From the NCBI RefSeq assembly GCF_037975245.1, contig NC_092576.1, forward strand, positions 15,687,611 to 15,751,610: a stretch of 64,000 nt of DNA, in the 5' to 3' direction. Under the pieces are notes generated by a model, which was given only the letters and a program-made list of their open reading frames with translations, made no database searches and was not told where the DNA came from. Every line of letters starts with the position of its first letter. The first letter of the stretch is position 1. The stretch is from Apostichopus japonicus (Eukaryota > Echinodermata > Holothuroidea > Aspidochirotida > Stichopodidae). The position numbers and the translations under genes are program-made. Shown piece by piece: positions 28,193 to 41,099 of this stretch.

Positions 28193-28572
28193 AACCACCC
28201 GATACTCATAGCTAGTACAGTAACTACTGTTCATGTTCCACAACCGTGCATCAGTAACTACTGCGCTGTGTTCGAAACACCGTAATATGTGTTACAGTTG
28301 GCACAGTAATAACTGCAAAGCTGTTACACTTCGAGTCCGACAGGTGAAAATTTGCGGTAATTTAAAAAAAAAATATATATATTTTTTAGTTTAAATTTTT
28401 AAAATTAAATTTTAAATTTAAAAAAAAAATTGCAGTAAGGAAAAACTTGCAGTAGTGACTGTGCCACCTGTAACACATGTTACCGTGTTTCGAACACAAC
28501 GCAGTAGTTACTGATGCACGGTTGTGGAACATGAACAGTAGTTACTGTACTACCTATGAGTATCGGGTGGTT
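28193..28572. mobile_element. Foldback (long inverted repeat) element
   Basis: Left arm from AACCACCCGATACTCATAG is repeated in reverse complement ending CTATGAGTATCGGGTGGTT. About 130-150 bases per arm at roughly 90 percent identity surround an A/T-only centre (28365-28430). The arms also contain repeated CAGTAACTACTG palindromes. Flanks share only ACAA, so no firm target duplication. Confidence 0.85.
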
Positions 28573-29086
28573 ACAACATATTTTCAAGGCGCAATGATAT
28601 TGGATGTCACGGGAGGATGCTTTGTTGTTATATATGACTTAAAAGAACACCTATTGTAGTTGAGTAATTATAACTTTCTTTTTATGTATATCTAAGGCAA
28701 TAGGTTAACATCGACATGCCTGTACCGAGGATCCAACGTCATCAGCTTTAAAGGAGCAGTCCGTTGAGTTTTTAAACATACCATAAAGGTGCATATCTTG
28801 AAATCCCGAATAGAACATAACAAGGAACATTATTAGATCTGATATTTTTTCTTCTTTTTACTATAACATATCTGCATAAAATCCTGCACTATTACCTTGC
28901 ACAATGCTGACCAGTGTCAAATCTTTGATTTCGTTATGTTTTATATACATCTCCAGGCCCGATATATCATCCGTTTTGGATATCGCATATGGCGTTATTG
29001 TAAAAAAAAATATTGGGGAGGGGAGGGGTGGGAAGTTGGCGGAGGTGAAGGGGAGGGTGTCAGTGGAGGGATATAATAGAACTTGG

Positions 29087-29466
29087 CATTGGCGTAGGAG
29101 CCCAATTTGATAGAGGAGGAAAGGGGGGGGGGGCTGTAACGACTTGTCTGAAAATATAACCAAACTTTTTCGCGCGTTCAACATCTTAATATGCATATCA
29201 TATAGGCGTACATCGGTTATAACATCGCATGCCAATTACATACAATCATTTACCGTGTTTATACCCTTCCATGTTGATTTTAATTTTTTGGGAAGTCGTT
29301 ACAATAATAATGATGATAATAATATCAGTTTAACCATTGAAAACCACATTGCAATTTATTTTCTTTCATTAGGTGCCCGAAAAATTAGCAGCATATTGCC
29401 CAAATTTTCACAAAAATATTTGGTTGGGGGCTGCAGCCCCCAGCACACCCGCCTCCAACGCCTATG
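29087..29466. mobile_element. hAT-type MITE, family 2
   Basis: Begins CATTGGCGTAGGAGCC, ends CCTCCAACGCCTATG, and is flanked by a perfect 8-base duplication GAACTTGG (29079-29086 and 29467-29474). Ends resemble the element at 19954; the inside is mostly unrelated AT-rich DNA. Confidence 0.85.
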
Positions 29467-29679
29467 GAACTTGGAATGGATGGGAAAGAGTACAAAATGG
29501 ATCGATTTGGCATCAGATAGCGTCTAATCCTCTTCTGCAATTAATATCCATTGATTCGTTCGTTTGTTCTAATATCTTATTTAGACTGAATCTAGTGAAG
29601 GGAGGGGGGGGGGGGAGGTGGGGTTTGGAGGGGCAGGCTGATCGAGGTGTGAGAAGCACAGCTTCTGTAGGTTAACAAA

Positions 29680-30349
29680 AAATAATAATAATATTACAGA
29701 TAGACTGGTACATTTAAGAGGAAAGAGTAGAAGTAAAGATGACAAGCATATAGTTTTTTTCAGACTGAATGTTATAAAACAAGTAATATACAAGACTTAA
29801 TATGCAACAAATAACCTTGATTGAAAAAGGTGTAATTAAAAGCAATGTTTCATTGCAAAAATTTAAACAGACAAACTTCATATAAGTTATTAACGTTCTT
29901 AATTAAAAGATATATCTGGCATTCATTTCCCGAAGTTGATGAATTCATTATTTCATTGTTATTGTACTTAACCTGCTATTCAAAAAGGACAGGTTTTATT
30001 TGGCAATCATAGTGAAATTAGATGACAATTTTGTAATCTGCATTGTCAACTTAATTAACAAATTACAAATATATATTCCAAAAAATCGAAAAATCTATAC
30101 ATGAAAATATATCTATATTTATGAATTAATTAATATAATAAATATATATGAATAATAAGCATTATAAATATAAGAACTACCTTAATGAATAACGTTATTA
30201 ATGATTGAGTTAATGAATGAATGAAGGAATGAATGTATGTACTTCTTAAATATGATCATTAGTATTATGCAAAAGGTATTTAACTCTTGACTGAATATTC
30301 GTGTTTCTTCTGATTTTGATCTATAACTTTGATATATTAATATTATATA

Positions 30350-30350
<1 letters not shown>
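29680..30350. other. No gene seen
   Basis: Very AT-rich DNA without a coding signal. Confidence 0.6.

Positions 30351-30354
<4 letters not shown>

Positions 30355-30430
<76 letters not shown>
30355..30430. repeat. TA dinucleotide microsatellite
   Basis: About 38 TA units directly before the first copy of a tandem duplication. Confidence 0.95.
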
Positions 30431-30431
<1 letters not shown>

Positions 30432-30724
30432 TATTAATACATCCCCTGTTGACCATGAAACCTTATGACGCCATTGTGACGTTCTTTTATGCTACTTGGA
30501 AGTCTTGATAAATATAGAAGTACAATATAAATATAGAAATATGAAAGAAGAAGAAGAACGATATATATATATATATATATATATATACTATTAATACATC
30601 CCCTGTTGACCATGAAACCTTATGACGCCATTGTGACGTTCTTTTATGCTACTTGGAAGTCTTGATAAATATAGAAGTACAATATAAATATAGAAATATG
30701 AAAGAAGAAGAAGAACGATATATT
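30425..30724. repeat. Two-copy tandem duplication of about 150 bases with TA tract between
   Basis: The block from CTATTAATACATCCCCTG to GAAGAAGAAGAACGATATAT occurs twice without visible changes, starting near 30431 and 30588. A shorter TA run joins them. Near-identity suggests a recent event mediated by the TA tract. Confidence 0.9.
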
Positions 30725-31258
30725 ATAAAAGTGTAACAAGGATTTTTAAGGTATATGGAACCCCCACCCCACATCATGTAAACCCCCACCCCCTCTCCAC
30801 AAACACACTTTCTAACCTTCCTCCGTCCCTCCACTACCCTCTTCTACCACGATGTGTTATCCCATATGCTTTAATTAATCCCCACTATCCATCAACCCAC
30901 CTCCACACACAAACAATCACTAGAACCCCCCGCCCCCCGCTCCCCCCCCCCCACCCCCCTACACCCTCTGTCTCCAATATCCCCCAAAAGCAGAGACAAA
31001 GTATGCTCTTTACGGAAGTTGTTTTTGATGAATACTTAATCTCCATTTGGGAAAAACAATTAAAGATAGGTATATAGTAGAAAACAAATCAATGAATGTA
31101 TGAATAAATATATAAATAAATATATAAATAAATAAATATGTATATAAATATTTCGAATAGGTTACTATATTATAATACATATAAATAGTAAGAAAATCAA
31201 TAAACTTTGATATTTCATTCGAATTTTGTATTTCCGAAATTTTCATTGCTACTTTGAA

Positions 31259-31264
31259 TTTATT
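31259..31264 (-). terminator. Candidate polyadenylation signal of IL-17 gene A
   Basis: Minus-strand AATAAA about 260 bases beyond the TAG stop. Position is plausible for a 3' UTR, but the region is AT-rich and further AATAAA-like words follow. Confidence 0.3.
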
Positions 31265-31524
31265 GATCGTCAGGTTAAAACTATATGGTGTATCGATTCT
31301 TAAAGGAGAATTTAAGCAACTCCATTTAATTTCCATATATTTTTAGACTGTTTTCTACCTTAAAACCATCAAAAACATATAGAGACCAATATTCTGCCAT
31401 AAAATCATCTTTTAGACTAGTATATTGACATTCCCCTTATGTTAGTGGTTTTTGCACCTTCAAGCTTGAAGTTATAACCGTCACGATCAATTGATAGATG
31501 ATAATTTGATGATATTTCCTCTCT

Positions 31525-34500
31525 CTACGAATCGTTGCTTCTTGTTCCATTGCTACGTACAGACGATGCCCTCGTACACACACATCCGACGGAAACAGGT
31601 TCGTAGGTCAGGTGGTATCTTTTGGAGAAAACAAAACAAAATAATTTAATGAGAATTTAAATCTCATAATTTATCGAAGAGTCTCAGTAATTCAAAATTG
31701 GACATTTCGAATCGACTTAAGAACCAGATCAGCTAGATATGACATCACGTGGCCTTAATACATGATACATATACTAACTGTACAATCCTGTAGTTATAGT
31801 GTAGTGGCAAAGAAGCCATTGTGACACGGTAGCCGAAAATGCATTATTTTGGCATCGTATCATTGAAGTCGTTGCTTAAATGCCAACCGGTTATATGGCG
31901 GGCCATGCATTTGTATCAGATCACGAGCGAACGACAGTCTTTTGTTCTTTGGCAGACAAAGGTAAGGAAACTACATGCAATCCATTGTTTATAATAACAA
32001 TATAAATAATAATATTAATAATAATACATATTCATTTGCGTACAAGTCTGCCGAGGATTCTAATGCGCTTTGCAATAAAATGAAATTATTGTGCAATTTA
32101 ACGGAAATCAATACAAACTAGAATAGTATGTGAATGCAAATACGCAGTATTGAAGTGCGCGTTGAATGCTTGCAGTATTGGGAAGAACTTTTCGGTTGTT
32201 CATGGTGTTATTTTTTGGGGCGGACAACACACCAGGGAGTATAGTCATACAGGTATACCTAAAAAGTAAGGGCGCTTGTGAGCCCGTGACAGGCTCAGAA
32301 TAAGTTGGCTACGAAGATAGCATCTGAAACTGCAAATGTACAGAGACTATATAAAACTTTAAGTTTCAACGTCTAGTCATGTAGGCATCGTTCACTTGGC
32401 CAACAAATGCCAATATTGTAGCGCGCACTACACTAAAGATTTCAGCTTGGTTTAGAACAAAGCTCAGACAGTCAATGGAACATATAGAGGCGAAAGGAAT
32501 TCATTCCAAACGATTAGATCATGCAGAGAGAAGCTACCACGCTGCGATCGCCGAAATTCTTTATCTTCGTTCTACAGTATCTATAAGGAGGTAGAGTGCA
32601 GGCTTATTATTGGAGCCTAACATAAAATACCGCTTATTGTTGAAAGGGTAAAATGCGGTACGACAAATCATCAACCCAAATGGATTCGCAGTGCGCATGC
32701 GTTCAGGAGAATTATCATAATTAAAACCAACCTGCAGGGATCATTGCTATCGTCTTCACTTCCTCCTCGTCTGAGCACTGGTATATCTTTGAATACAGGA
32801 CGGCACGTATTATCCTGATGTACATCGTTAGGATTGTAGCAGTCCGTACAGTTACATCTCACTTGCGGTATTGTTTGTGGATATCTGTCAAGGAAAAAAA
32901 CAGTGGTGAAACAAGGTTATGATTGAAATGTATACGATAGGGTGATACGGTAGGCTATATATTCGTCATATGTGAACGTGTATGTTGTTATCCTACACTT
33001 GATTACACTTTGAACGAGCATGGTTAGTTTTTGAAATATATACAATAGGGTTATACGGTAGGCTATATATTTGCCATATATGAACGTATAATGTTTTCTG
33101 TCTCTTTTTTTGCAATATTATTTTTTACTGTATCTATTTGGGGTGATATTGGGAGAAGGTGAATGAAGGTGGGTGAAGTTGGGTGGAGGGGTGAAGGTGG
33201 GTGTAGTTGGGTGGAGGGGTGGAGTTGGGTGAAGTTGCGTGGAAGGGTTGAAGTGGGTGGATTGACTTTTGGAAACATTTCTCATTGGTGATAAAAGTCA
33301 TGCGTTATCACTGTTGCTCGAAAGGAGTCTTTGTAAATAATAATTGATCAGGTCAAACAAACCTGAAACCACTTTCTGATATTTCCTCATCTCCTTCACC
33401 CAAGGAAGAATGACCTCCCCTTCTTCCCTAGGTTTTTTCTTCGCTAACTAAAGATTTAAGGCAAATTTTTTTCAGCAATTTTGCAAAGCAATTACTTTCA
33501 TCCAGCAGATTTGTCTTTTTTGAGTTAATTCTTACCTATGAGTATCCGTCTGTTCCTCGTACGTGTACGGACAAAGTGTCCTCGTATTCAAGGCAGCGTT
33601 AGCGATGACGTCACGGTGGTTACACGAATCGACAAGGTAGGGGGACCAACCGGTGAGGCTCGTCCAAACTTCTAATTCCTCATTTTCAGATAATATTTCA
33701 ACAGTATCCTCGGCATTGCTTACTATATCAGCGAGGTCTTCAGGCGTCGGTTCAGGGCAAGCTACGTCACGTGACCGGCGCTGATTGGCTACGTCCGAAC
33801 CCCCTCCGATCTCCGTCATGGTCGACGAAGTATCGTCTCCCGTGATCTCATTCACTGCTTCTGTTGCTGTTTTCATGTTTTGCAGTGGAATGCAGAAAGC
33901 CATCGTTGTGAGTTGCGCGATAGTCAAGACTAGCAACAGGTAAGGAATCTGTCAGGCGTAAACGAAAACAAATAAAATTATGATACAACATAAAGAAAAA
34001 ATAATAATAATGATATAAAAAAAAAAAATAATAATCAAATTAAACAATCATGATCCCAAGATGTCGATCGGATTTTTTGGTGTCTTAATTAATAAACTTC
34101 AGTCGTTTTGTTTTGTTCTTTTATCCATCTTTTCCTCTTCTTCGTTTTACCAGAACGGGCGTATAGTTTAAAACCCTGATATTCAAATTACGGGCGGTTG
34201 CGAGATCATTTTAGTGTCGCCCATTTTTTTTTTTTTTTTAAGGAATAATCGAAATAATATTAAAGATGACTTACTTCAAAAATTGCAAACTGTTATACCA
34301 TTTCTCGACTATAAGCACCCTTTAACCATATTTAAAATGTCATAAAGGAGGAAGGGGTACCTCTTCCCCCGTATATACCCCTAGGGTCAAGCCACAACAA
34401 CAACCACAACTACTGCAGAGTCGCCAAGATAGAGAAGGAGAAAATTGGAGTCACCAAGCAAGAAAGTTTGAATAACAGAGCTAACAACATCTTGACTCTC

Positions 34501-35074
34501 ACGCCAAACAAAAATGTGACAAATCGTCGAATGTTGTTAACATATCGCGAATACCCGAAGAACGTCTGTAACAGTGCACATATCCTATAAGCCTAGGCTA
34601 CACACTTCACATACGTAACAATATATCGGCTTATACATTGAAGATAATTAAAATGCAAAAAAAAAAAAATAGAAAACGGGACCATTGGCATTTACCAATC
34701 TGATGTTGCATCTTATTCTACGGTTTTGAGATACAAGAATTTCCATTTTCTCTTTTCTTTTCGATTATTTTTTTGAAGTAGCAATGTGCGAGTTATATAC
34801 ATGGCACAGAAATCAAATGTAATTCTTAAAGTATGCAATAAGTTGGTAACACTGCAAAGCAAATGCCTCAGAATCATAACAAAATACATATATTTATATA
34901 TATATTTATGTTTTACTCTATTGAAAAAACTTACCAAACGCAATTTATTTTGCTTGTTTCTACTTCCTAAATTATGAAAACAAAATTATATTTGATATTA
35001 ATTCAACATAATATCCTCCAACGCTCTGTTGACGACAATTACATTGAAGTACTCACCTTTTGGCAGGCACCCAT
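31525..35074 (-). CDS. IL-17-family secreted cytokine, four coding exons (gene A)
   Basis: Predicted secreted cytokine of the interleukin-17 family, which in animals signals through IL-17 receptors to Act1/NF-kappaB. Coding exons on the minus strand are 35074-35057, 33948-33536, 32884-32732 and 31618-31525, with GT-AG introns in phases 0, 2 and 2; they join to 225 residues ending at TAG 31527-31525. Residues 1-25 form a signal peptide (hydrophobic core YLLLVLTIAQL, possible cut near AFC). A proregion follows with RRSR at 63-66, a possible furin-type site. The IL-17 domain starts at CPY (132-134) and continues with YPQ after the split codon 144, the RCNCTDC cluster (153-159), C171, the VLRR strand (180-183), C194 and the closing GCVCTR (206-211). 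The start ATG gives a complete signal peptide together with exon 2. NCT and NGT sequons are present. The family call is by motif and the exons were joined by eye; no transcript was available. Confidence 0.87.
32926..33098. repeat. Short tandem duplication in intron 2 of IL-17 gene A
   Basis: Two diverged copies of about 65 bases (around 32926-32990 and 33034-33098) share the motif ATAGGGTKATACGGTAGGCT. They lie between coding exons 2 and 3. The region 33120-33270 beside it is a run of GGTGGGTGRAGTTGGGTGG-like purine-rich repeats. Confidence 0.6.
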
Positions 35075-35116
35075 TCTTCGTAACTTTAGCCGGTACTCTA
35101 GCAAATGAATATCACC

Positions 35117-35124
35117 CTATATAA
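35117..35124 (-). promoter_or_regulatory. Candidate TATA box of IL-17 gene A
   Basis: Minus-strand CTTATATAGGG lies 43-50 bases upstream of the ATG at 35074, implying a start site near 35090 and a very short 5' leader. The plus-strand IL-17 gene has the same CTTATATA core upstream. AT-rich surroundings make chance matches possible. Confidence 0.45.
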
Positions 35125-35229
35125 GCAAAACAGAAATTGGATCGTATGTATAGTTGTGTTGTGAAAGCCCCAAAAAATGTATTGCTTTTGCAATATTACA
35201 CCAGGAATCAACTCTCTGTTTATACAGAC

Positions 35230-35239
35230 GGGACTTTCT
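35230..35239 (+). promoter_or_regulatory. Rel/NF-kappaB-like site upstream of IL-17 gene A
   Basis: GGGACTTTCT matches the kappaB consensus GGGRNNYYCC at nine of ten positions and lies about 105 bases upstream of the candidate TATA box of the minus-strand IL-17 gene. The role in induction is inferred from known NF-kappaB control of inflammatory genes. Confidence 0.35.
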
Positions 35240-35879
35240 GGGAAGGCTGTTGAACGAATTACTACAGCTCTACGCTTTCACTGCCAATATTTATAAGGAA
35301 ACCCAGGTATCGTGTTTGTTTTGTATATACCCCACTCAGATCACTTCCGATCTTCTTCAGAAATATTAACCTTCTCACCCTGTTATGATCTAAATATATC
35401 AAATGATTGAGACGTACGGGGGAAAGAGAATAAAAATGATCAAACATAACTTTGCTTGACATTGCTGCCAGCTACAAAGGAAATCCGTGTGTTCTTTATC
35501 TGTTTAGAGACAAATTAAGATCGATTTTTTTTATTTTTATTATCGTCAGATCAAATTACCATGAACAACAAAACTAGGGTTTCCTTCCTCTCTTTTGACA
35601 TGTCCTGGTTTCAGGATCAATGTTATACTTGGCATTACAACATAACTTGACATAAATGTAGACATCGAAGAAGAACAAGAAGAATACGGGACAGAATGTG
35701 TACTTTTCAATTTGGTCAATTTTTAAAAATAAAACAATGAGTTCAGCTGCAGCCTTGATAATATGTTAATCAAAGTCGGATAATTTATATTGGTTTGTTT
35801 TATTGAGACGTTTAAAATATTTATGAATTTGGTTATAGAATGTTCTCACCGCCAACCGTCAGCACCTACTATTTATTGA

Positions 35880-35965
35880 TTTATTTGATTTGATTTTACA
35901 GAATTTATATACCGCTTTGTCCAATATAAGATCGCTCTCTAAGGGGGCTTTCCAATCAAACTTAC
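35880..35965. repeat. Possible SINE/MITE tail fragment
   Basis: TTTATATACCGCTTTGTCC and CTCTAAGGGGGCTTTCC resemble the recurring 'TTATATAGCGCTTT' tail motif of dispersed repeats in marine animals. Only the motif supports this. Confidence 0.25.
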
Positions 35966-36199
35966 AAGTTAAGATGAAATAAAAAAATAAAAAAAACACA
36001 ATAAATTAATGTTAAAGATACAAATATAAAAAGGTAACAAAAATGGATTTAAATAGTAGAAAGGCGAAATAAGTGCATCAATTCAAATTCTTTGTAAGAC
36101 AGCTAAAAACAATGAATTATCAAAAAATATTTAAAAATACCGCACAATTCCTTCAACCAATGAAATGAAATCAATAAAAAAAAAGGCATCTCTAAAAAG

Positions 36200-37200
36200 G
36201 TAAGTTTTAACATGTTTGCTAATATACGCCCGCTGTAGGTCGAGATAAGGAACATTTTGTTAAATGCTATTCAGATAGTTTGATATTCAAACTATTCATT
36301 GTTTTGTTTGATGATTTACGAGGTACTTAACGCCCACCTCTCCTCATCCAATCCTCTCGTCATTACCTTCTAACTAAACAAACATAAATAAAAAAAAACT
36401 ACCAATTAGAAGAACTCAATAATATGTCAATTAAGGTGATTAGATACCGAAGTGAGAGGGGCTGGGGTAAGAGGGGGTGGGGTAAGAGGGGTGATGAATC
36501 TTGTACTATATAAATTTAGCTTGCATGTGTTGAACATCGCTATATGAAAGAACAAGAAATGCTTGAAAATGCTGCGGCTTAAGGTGGGTGGGTTGGTGTG
36601 TGGGGGAGGGGCGGATTATAAATTAATCGTTCAATCCAATTTGTCTCGTATAAAGATAATGTAAATATTTCATTATTAATCTTGGTAGATTATGAAGGAT
36701 CTTACTGGATTGTGATTGTTCAATCGAATACACCAGTGACGTAGGAAACTACCAAAAAAAAGACACTCACAAAAAAAAACATGAGGGGGATATGAAATGC
36801 AATGGGGATTCCCCAAAAGAATCTCACTTTGAATTTTGGTAGATTCTAGCCTGGCTCGGCATATCGTACATAGAAAATGTCGACTATTGTTTTTATTTAA
36901 AAATGTCTACATTTTCTAAAATGTATAAACTTTTGTTTCACTTTCGACTTGTTTGGTGAAACTTTTGAGACGTTTTTGTTGCTGAGAATTAGCCTCATCT
37001 TGGCGGTATATGAAGCGAAACAAGCGAGTCCAAGTTTTATGAGAACCCTTTTTTATAGGGTGAACAATCTGGACTGACATAGATAATCATAGATTTTCGG
37101 AAAATACTGCTTTTTTTCGCCGATAATAAACCACGAATTTCGAACGACAATGTAGGTTTAAGAAAATCTTGGAATACCGACGCATGGAAACTTAGTTAGG
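36200..37200. other. No gene seen
   Basis: Intergenic DNA between the IL-17 genes. Purine-rich GAGGGGGTGGGGTAAGAGGGG-like words near 36460-36495; no exon. Confidence 0.55.
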
Positions 37201-37430
37201 TCGACAAGCCCGTGATAAATGACGTCATACAAAGATTGACGTCATACAAAGATTGACGCGTTGTTCATGTCACGAGGGGATTGTCTGCACGTAGGTAGTG
37301 CGGGGAGGACGAGGAAGGGGAGAGGGGGTGATAGGGTGATGGTATTAGGGTAAATATGTTGAGTTGAATTATTAAGAGCGTTACACGAGCATCTATATGT
37401 ATATATGTGTATGTGTATATATGTATATAA

Positions 37431-37492
37431 TATTATATATACATATATATATATATATAGCCTATATATATATAGCCTATATATATATATAG

Positions 37493-37547
<55 letters not shown>

Positions 37548-37548
37548 A

Positions 37549-37600
<52 letters not shown>
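37431..37600. repeat. TA microsatellite with TATAGCC and ATAAATACA interruptions
   Basis: About 170 bases of TA units in several blocks. Confidence 0.95.
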
Positions 37601-37603
<3 letters not shown>

Positions 37604-38767
37604 CAATTTGTTTTACTACCATCATGTCCATTTGTAGTTTTATGGTATAATGGACACATAATGCGAATATACCGAGTACGTGTGAAATGGTTGACATAAC
37701 ATGTAGGACCGTAAAAATACCGGTGTACATGTTAATAAGGTCACTGGCAAAAAAAGTCTATCAGCTACATATATGTTAGCCAATTACCCAATAATTAGAC
37801 AGATATGCCACTGATGATTTTCGCTCGAAAACGTCCAGGTTTGTGGCTCGACAATCTGTAGTTTATCGACAAAAAATCCTTCCATTATCAATTGAAAAAA
37901 AACTGAATTATATATGATTACCCTGCAGGTATTATCGATGATAAAATAGAATTATTGGTACTAGGTATTTCACTTTTATCAGACTAATCCGGCAGGTTTT
38001 TTATTCGACCGGAGAACCTGAAAAATATATATATGTAATTGTTCGGGAATCGGTATACCCTGCTCTACGTTGGCTAGTTTTGTTAAGACCCTAGTCACAC
38101 AGCCTAACGTACCTTTCTTTTTCACAATGCTATTTTCCCGTATCTATTTGCTGTACTGCCTAGAGAACGCCCCCGGCAGCGCTTTCGTTTGTATCGGACA
38201 GATCCCCGGGCATGTAAACTACAGTGGACCAGCATGTATTCGTGCTAGGCAGAAACGGACTCAGAGGCATGTGCAGTTTGCACCCGAGAAAAATGAGTAT
38301 TACAAACGACTCGGCGAAGACTACACATTGGCCTCTCACTGACCTTTCAACGACCTTTTTGATATATTTAGTTATCTCTGGTGACGGTTTCGAACGGATT
38401 AGCAGAAGCTGGGCCTAACATGAACGACTTGCCGCATTCAATACGTTTTAACCGGATGTTTGCTGGTGCACCGTTATATTAATTCCGGTCGTTTTCCGAT
38501 ACGTAATCTCTCAGATTGCCCCTTACACACTAGAATGCACAAATATTGTTTAACATGTATACCGCACCGCAATTAGAGTAGTGTACATCCGCTATAGAAA
38601 GTTTCAACAACATATTGGAGAAAAGAGCTAAAATGACCTAATACTGCTTGTTTTAGCATATTATCAGTTACCATCACTGCTTTTTTTCTGACTTTGTGTG
38701 AAAGAGCATCATTTTAAAAGTACAGATCGTGTGAAACTAGCCTGGTGGATTGAAGGTGATATAAACC

Positions 38768-39042
38768 CAGGCGTGAAGCCAGGGGGGGCGAAGGGGGCAG
38801 ACGCCCCCGCCCCCCCCCTTGATCATGTTTTTAATAATTGTTTAATGTTTTTATGATATCGCTAGTATTTTCAAAAGAGAAAATGCTAATATGCAACTTA
38901 CAAGGCCTGGGAAGTGCCATTTCCAGCGATCTGGGAGGCATTTTCATCCACAATTTTCTTGTACGCTTCGCGCCAATCATGGTGGTGCTATGCGCTTAGA
39001 AAGTTTGCAATGCCGAATCTCTCGCCCCTCCCTACGCGCCTG
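38768..39042. mobile_element. hAT-type MITE, family 1, diverged copy
   Basis: Begins CAGGCGTGAAGCC, ends CTACGCGCCTG, with a perfect 8-base duplication TATAAACC (38760-38767, 39043-39050). Its 3' half (AAGGCCTGGGAAGTGCCATT, CGCTTCGCGCCAA) matches the element at 26210, so it is an internally reduced relative. Confidence 0.88.
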
Positions 39043-39592
39043 TATAAACCATTTGAGAAATTCTAAGTTGGTTAATTCTTGATCATTACTCCGAGGCGAG
39101 AAGATGAAAGGGTTTGGGGTTCAGTATATGCTATACTTGCTCCTCTTCTGGCTTCAAAATCTAAACGGTCATGATATGGAGATTTGCAAGTGCCATGACA
39201 GGCCAAGATCTCAGCTATCATAATGTGTTGGGAATATAGGATATACTTGCAGTTGAAAACTTACATCTATGCTTTGGTGGGTCTTGAAAGTGAAGAAGAG
39301 TTTAGTGTGTATAAGTCACATGCCCATGACGCAACACCTTCATGTATTACTATAGGTTTAGAACCATCATGTGAACGCCTGTTGCAATGTCAGAGAGGTA
39401 AACGGTCAAACGTTTAACAAGGTAGATGGAGATCAGATAACTCGTGACAATACCTATTAAATACCACTCAAGTTAAGCTCACATGGTTAACCGCACTCAT
39501 CCCGTCTGGCTCAATCGAACGGTGTATACATTACTGAATTTTTGATTCCTACTATATTATTACGTTATGCGGTGAAAACTGAACTGAGTGTA

Positions 39593-39626
39593 ACCATGGA
39601 GCTATTACCGGTAATAGCTCCATGGT
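39593..39626. repeat. Perfect 34-base palindrome
   Basis: ACCATGGAGCTATTACC is followed immediately by its exact reverse complement with no spacer. Confidence 0.95.
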
Positions 39627-39845
39627 GTAACCTACTAGTTGTACGTATACAGTCAGATCAGAGGAGTGACGTCATCCTGTATCTAAAGCTTTGATCACGC
39701 ACAGTTCGGTGTACAAGGCTTCCTGATTGGGAACATCGTCAATACAACGCTGTCGGTTAACCGTCAGCTTTCCTGACATTTTCTTCCATTTTTTTTGTGT
39801 GTGAATGGTTTCGTCGTTCGTCATCGAGATCGCCACCGTTATTAT

Positions 39846-40495
<650 letters not shown>

Positions 40496-40699
40496 AAATA
40501 GTAAAATACTACCAAATGTGAGTTTGCGGTGATGTAAGAATCTAAACGTCTTATTGTGGAAATTAGTAAAAATACCGAGGCACAGAAGTTTACCCCACAC
40601 ATGGTTCTAACACAAAATGCAACAACTATGAAGCCTAGCTTGACAGAAGACAAGCTTGATTCCCCGTGCTATTGTTGTCATGTTTTAGCTATACCGGTT

Positions 40700-41020
40700 G
40701 AGTGGTACCCGTGGATAAAGGCGGTTTAATTGTACCGGTGCTGTGGCCGATTGGATAATGGCGGTGGCATGTGAAGCAATGAGGCTTAGCGATCGGGAAG
40801 TTACGGGTTCGATACCCGGTGGGTTTTTCATCCAAGTGCAATCTCCGTTTTTCCATCTGCAATGACTTTCTAAATTGAAAAAGATTCCAAACTTGAGCTA
40901 AAAATGTTGGATTGGAAGCCACCCGAAGTGTAAGTTGTAATACATAAGCCCTTGAGGGTTTCTCCCTTATTTGTGGTCGATTAAGCGTCGTAAAATAAGT
41001 GCTGATTATTATTATTTTTC
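40700..41020 (+). mobile_element. tRNA-derived SINE
   Basis: A box-like GTGGCCGATTGGATAATGG and B box GGTTCGATACC (40806-40816) are about 60 bases apart, suggesting a class II (Leu/Ser) tRNA origin. A unique body follows, ending in GTGCTGATTATTATTATTTT. A second GTGGATAAAGGCGG upstream suggests a partial head duplication. Confidence 0.6.
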
Positions 41021-41099
41021 TTTATTATAGTAACTCTTACTGGTTTCGGTTTCGTTATAGTAACTGTATAGTGCTATTTTTGACAGGCGCAATAGCAAA

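Noticed and set aside
38070-38342. 90-codon plus-strand ORF
   Set aside because: No domain, no repeat of the frame elsewhere, and no splice or promoter evidence; kept out as chance ORF.
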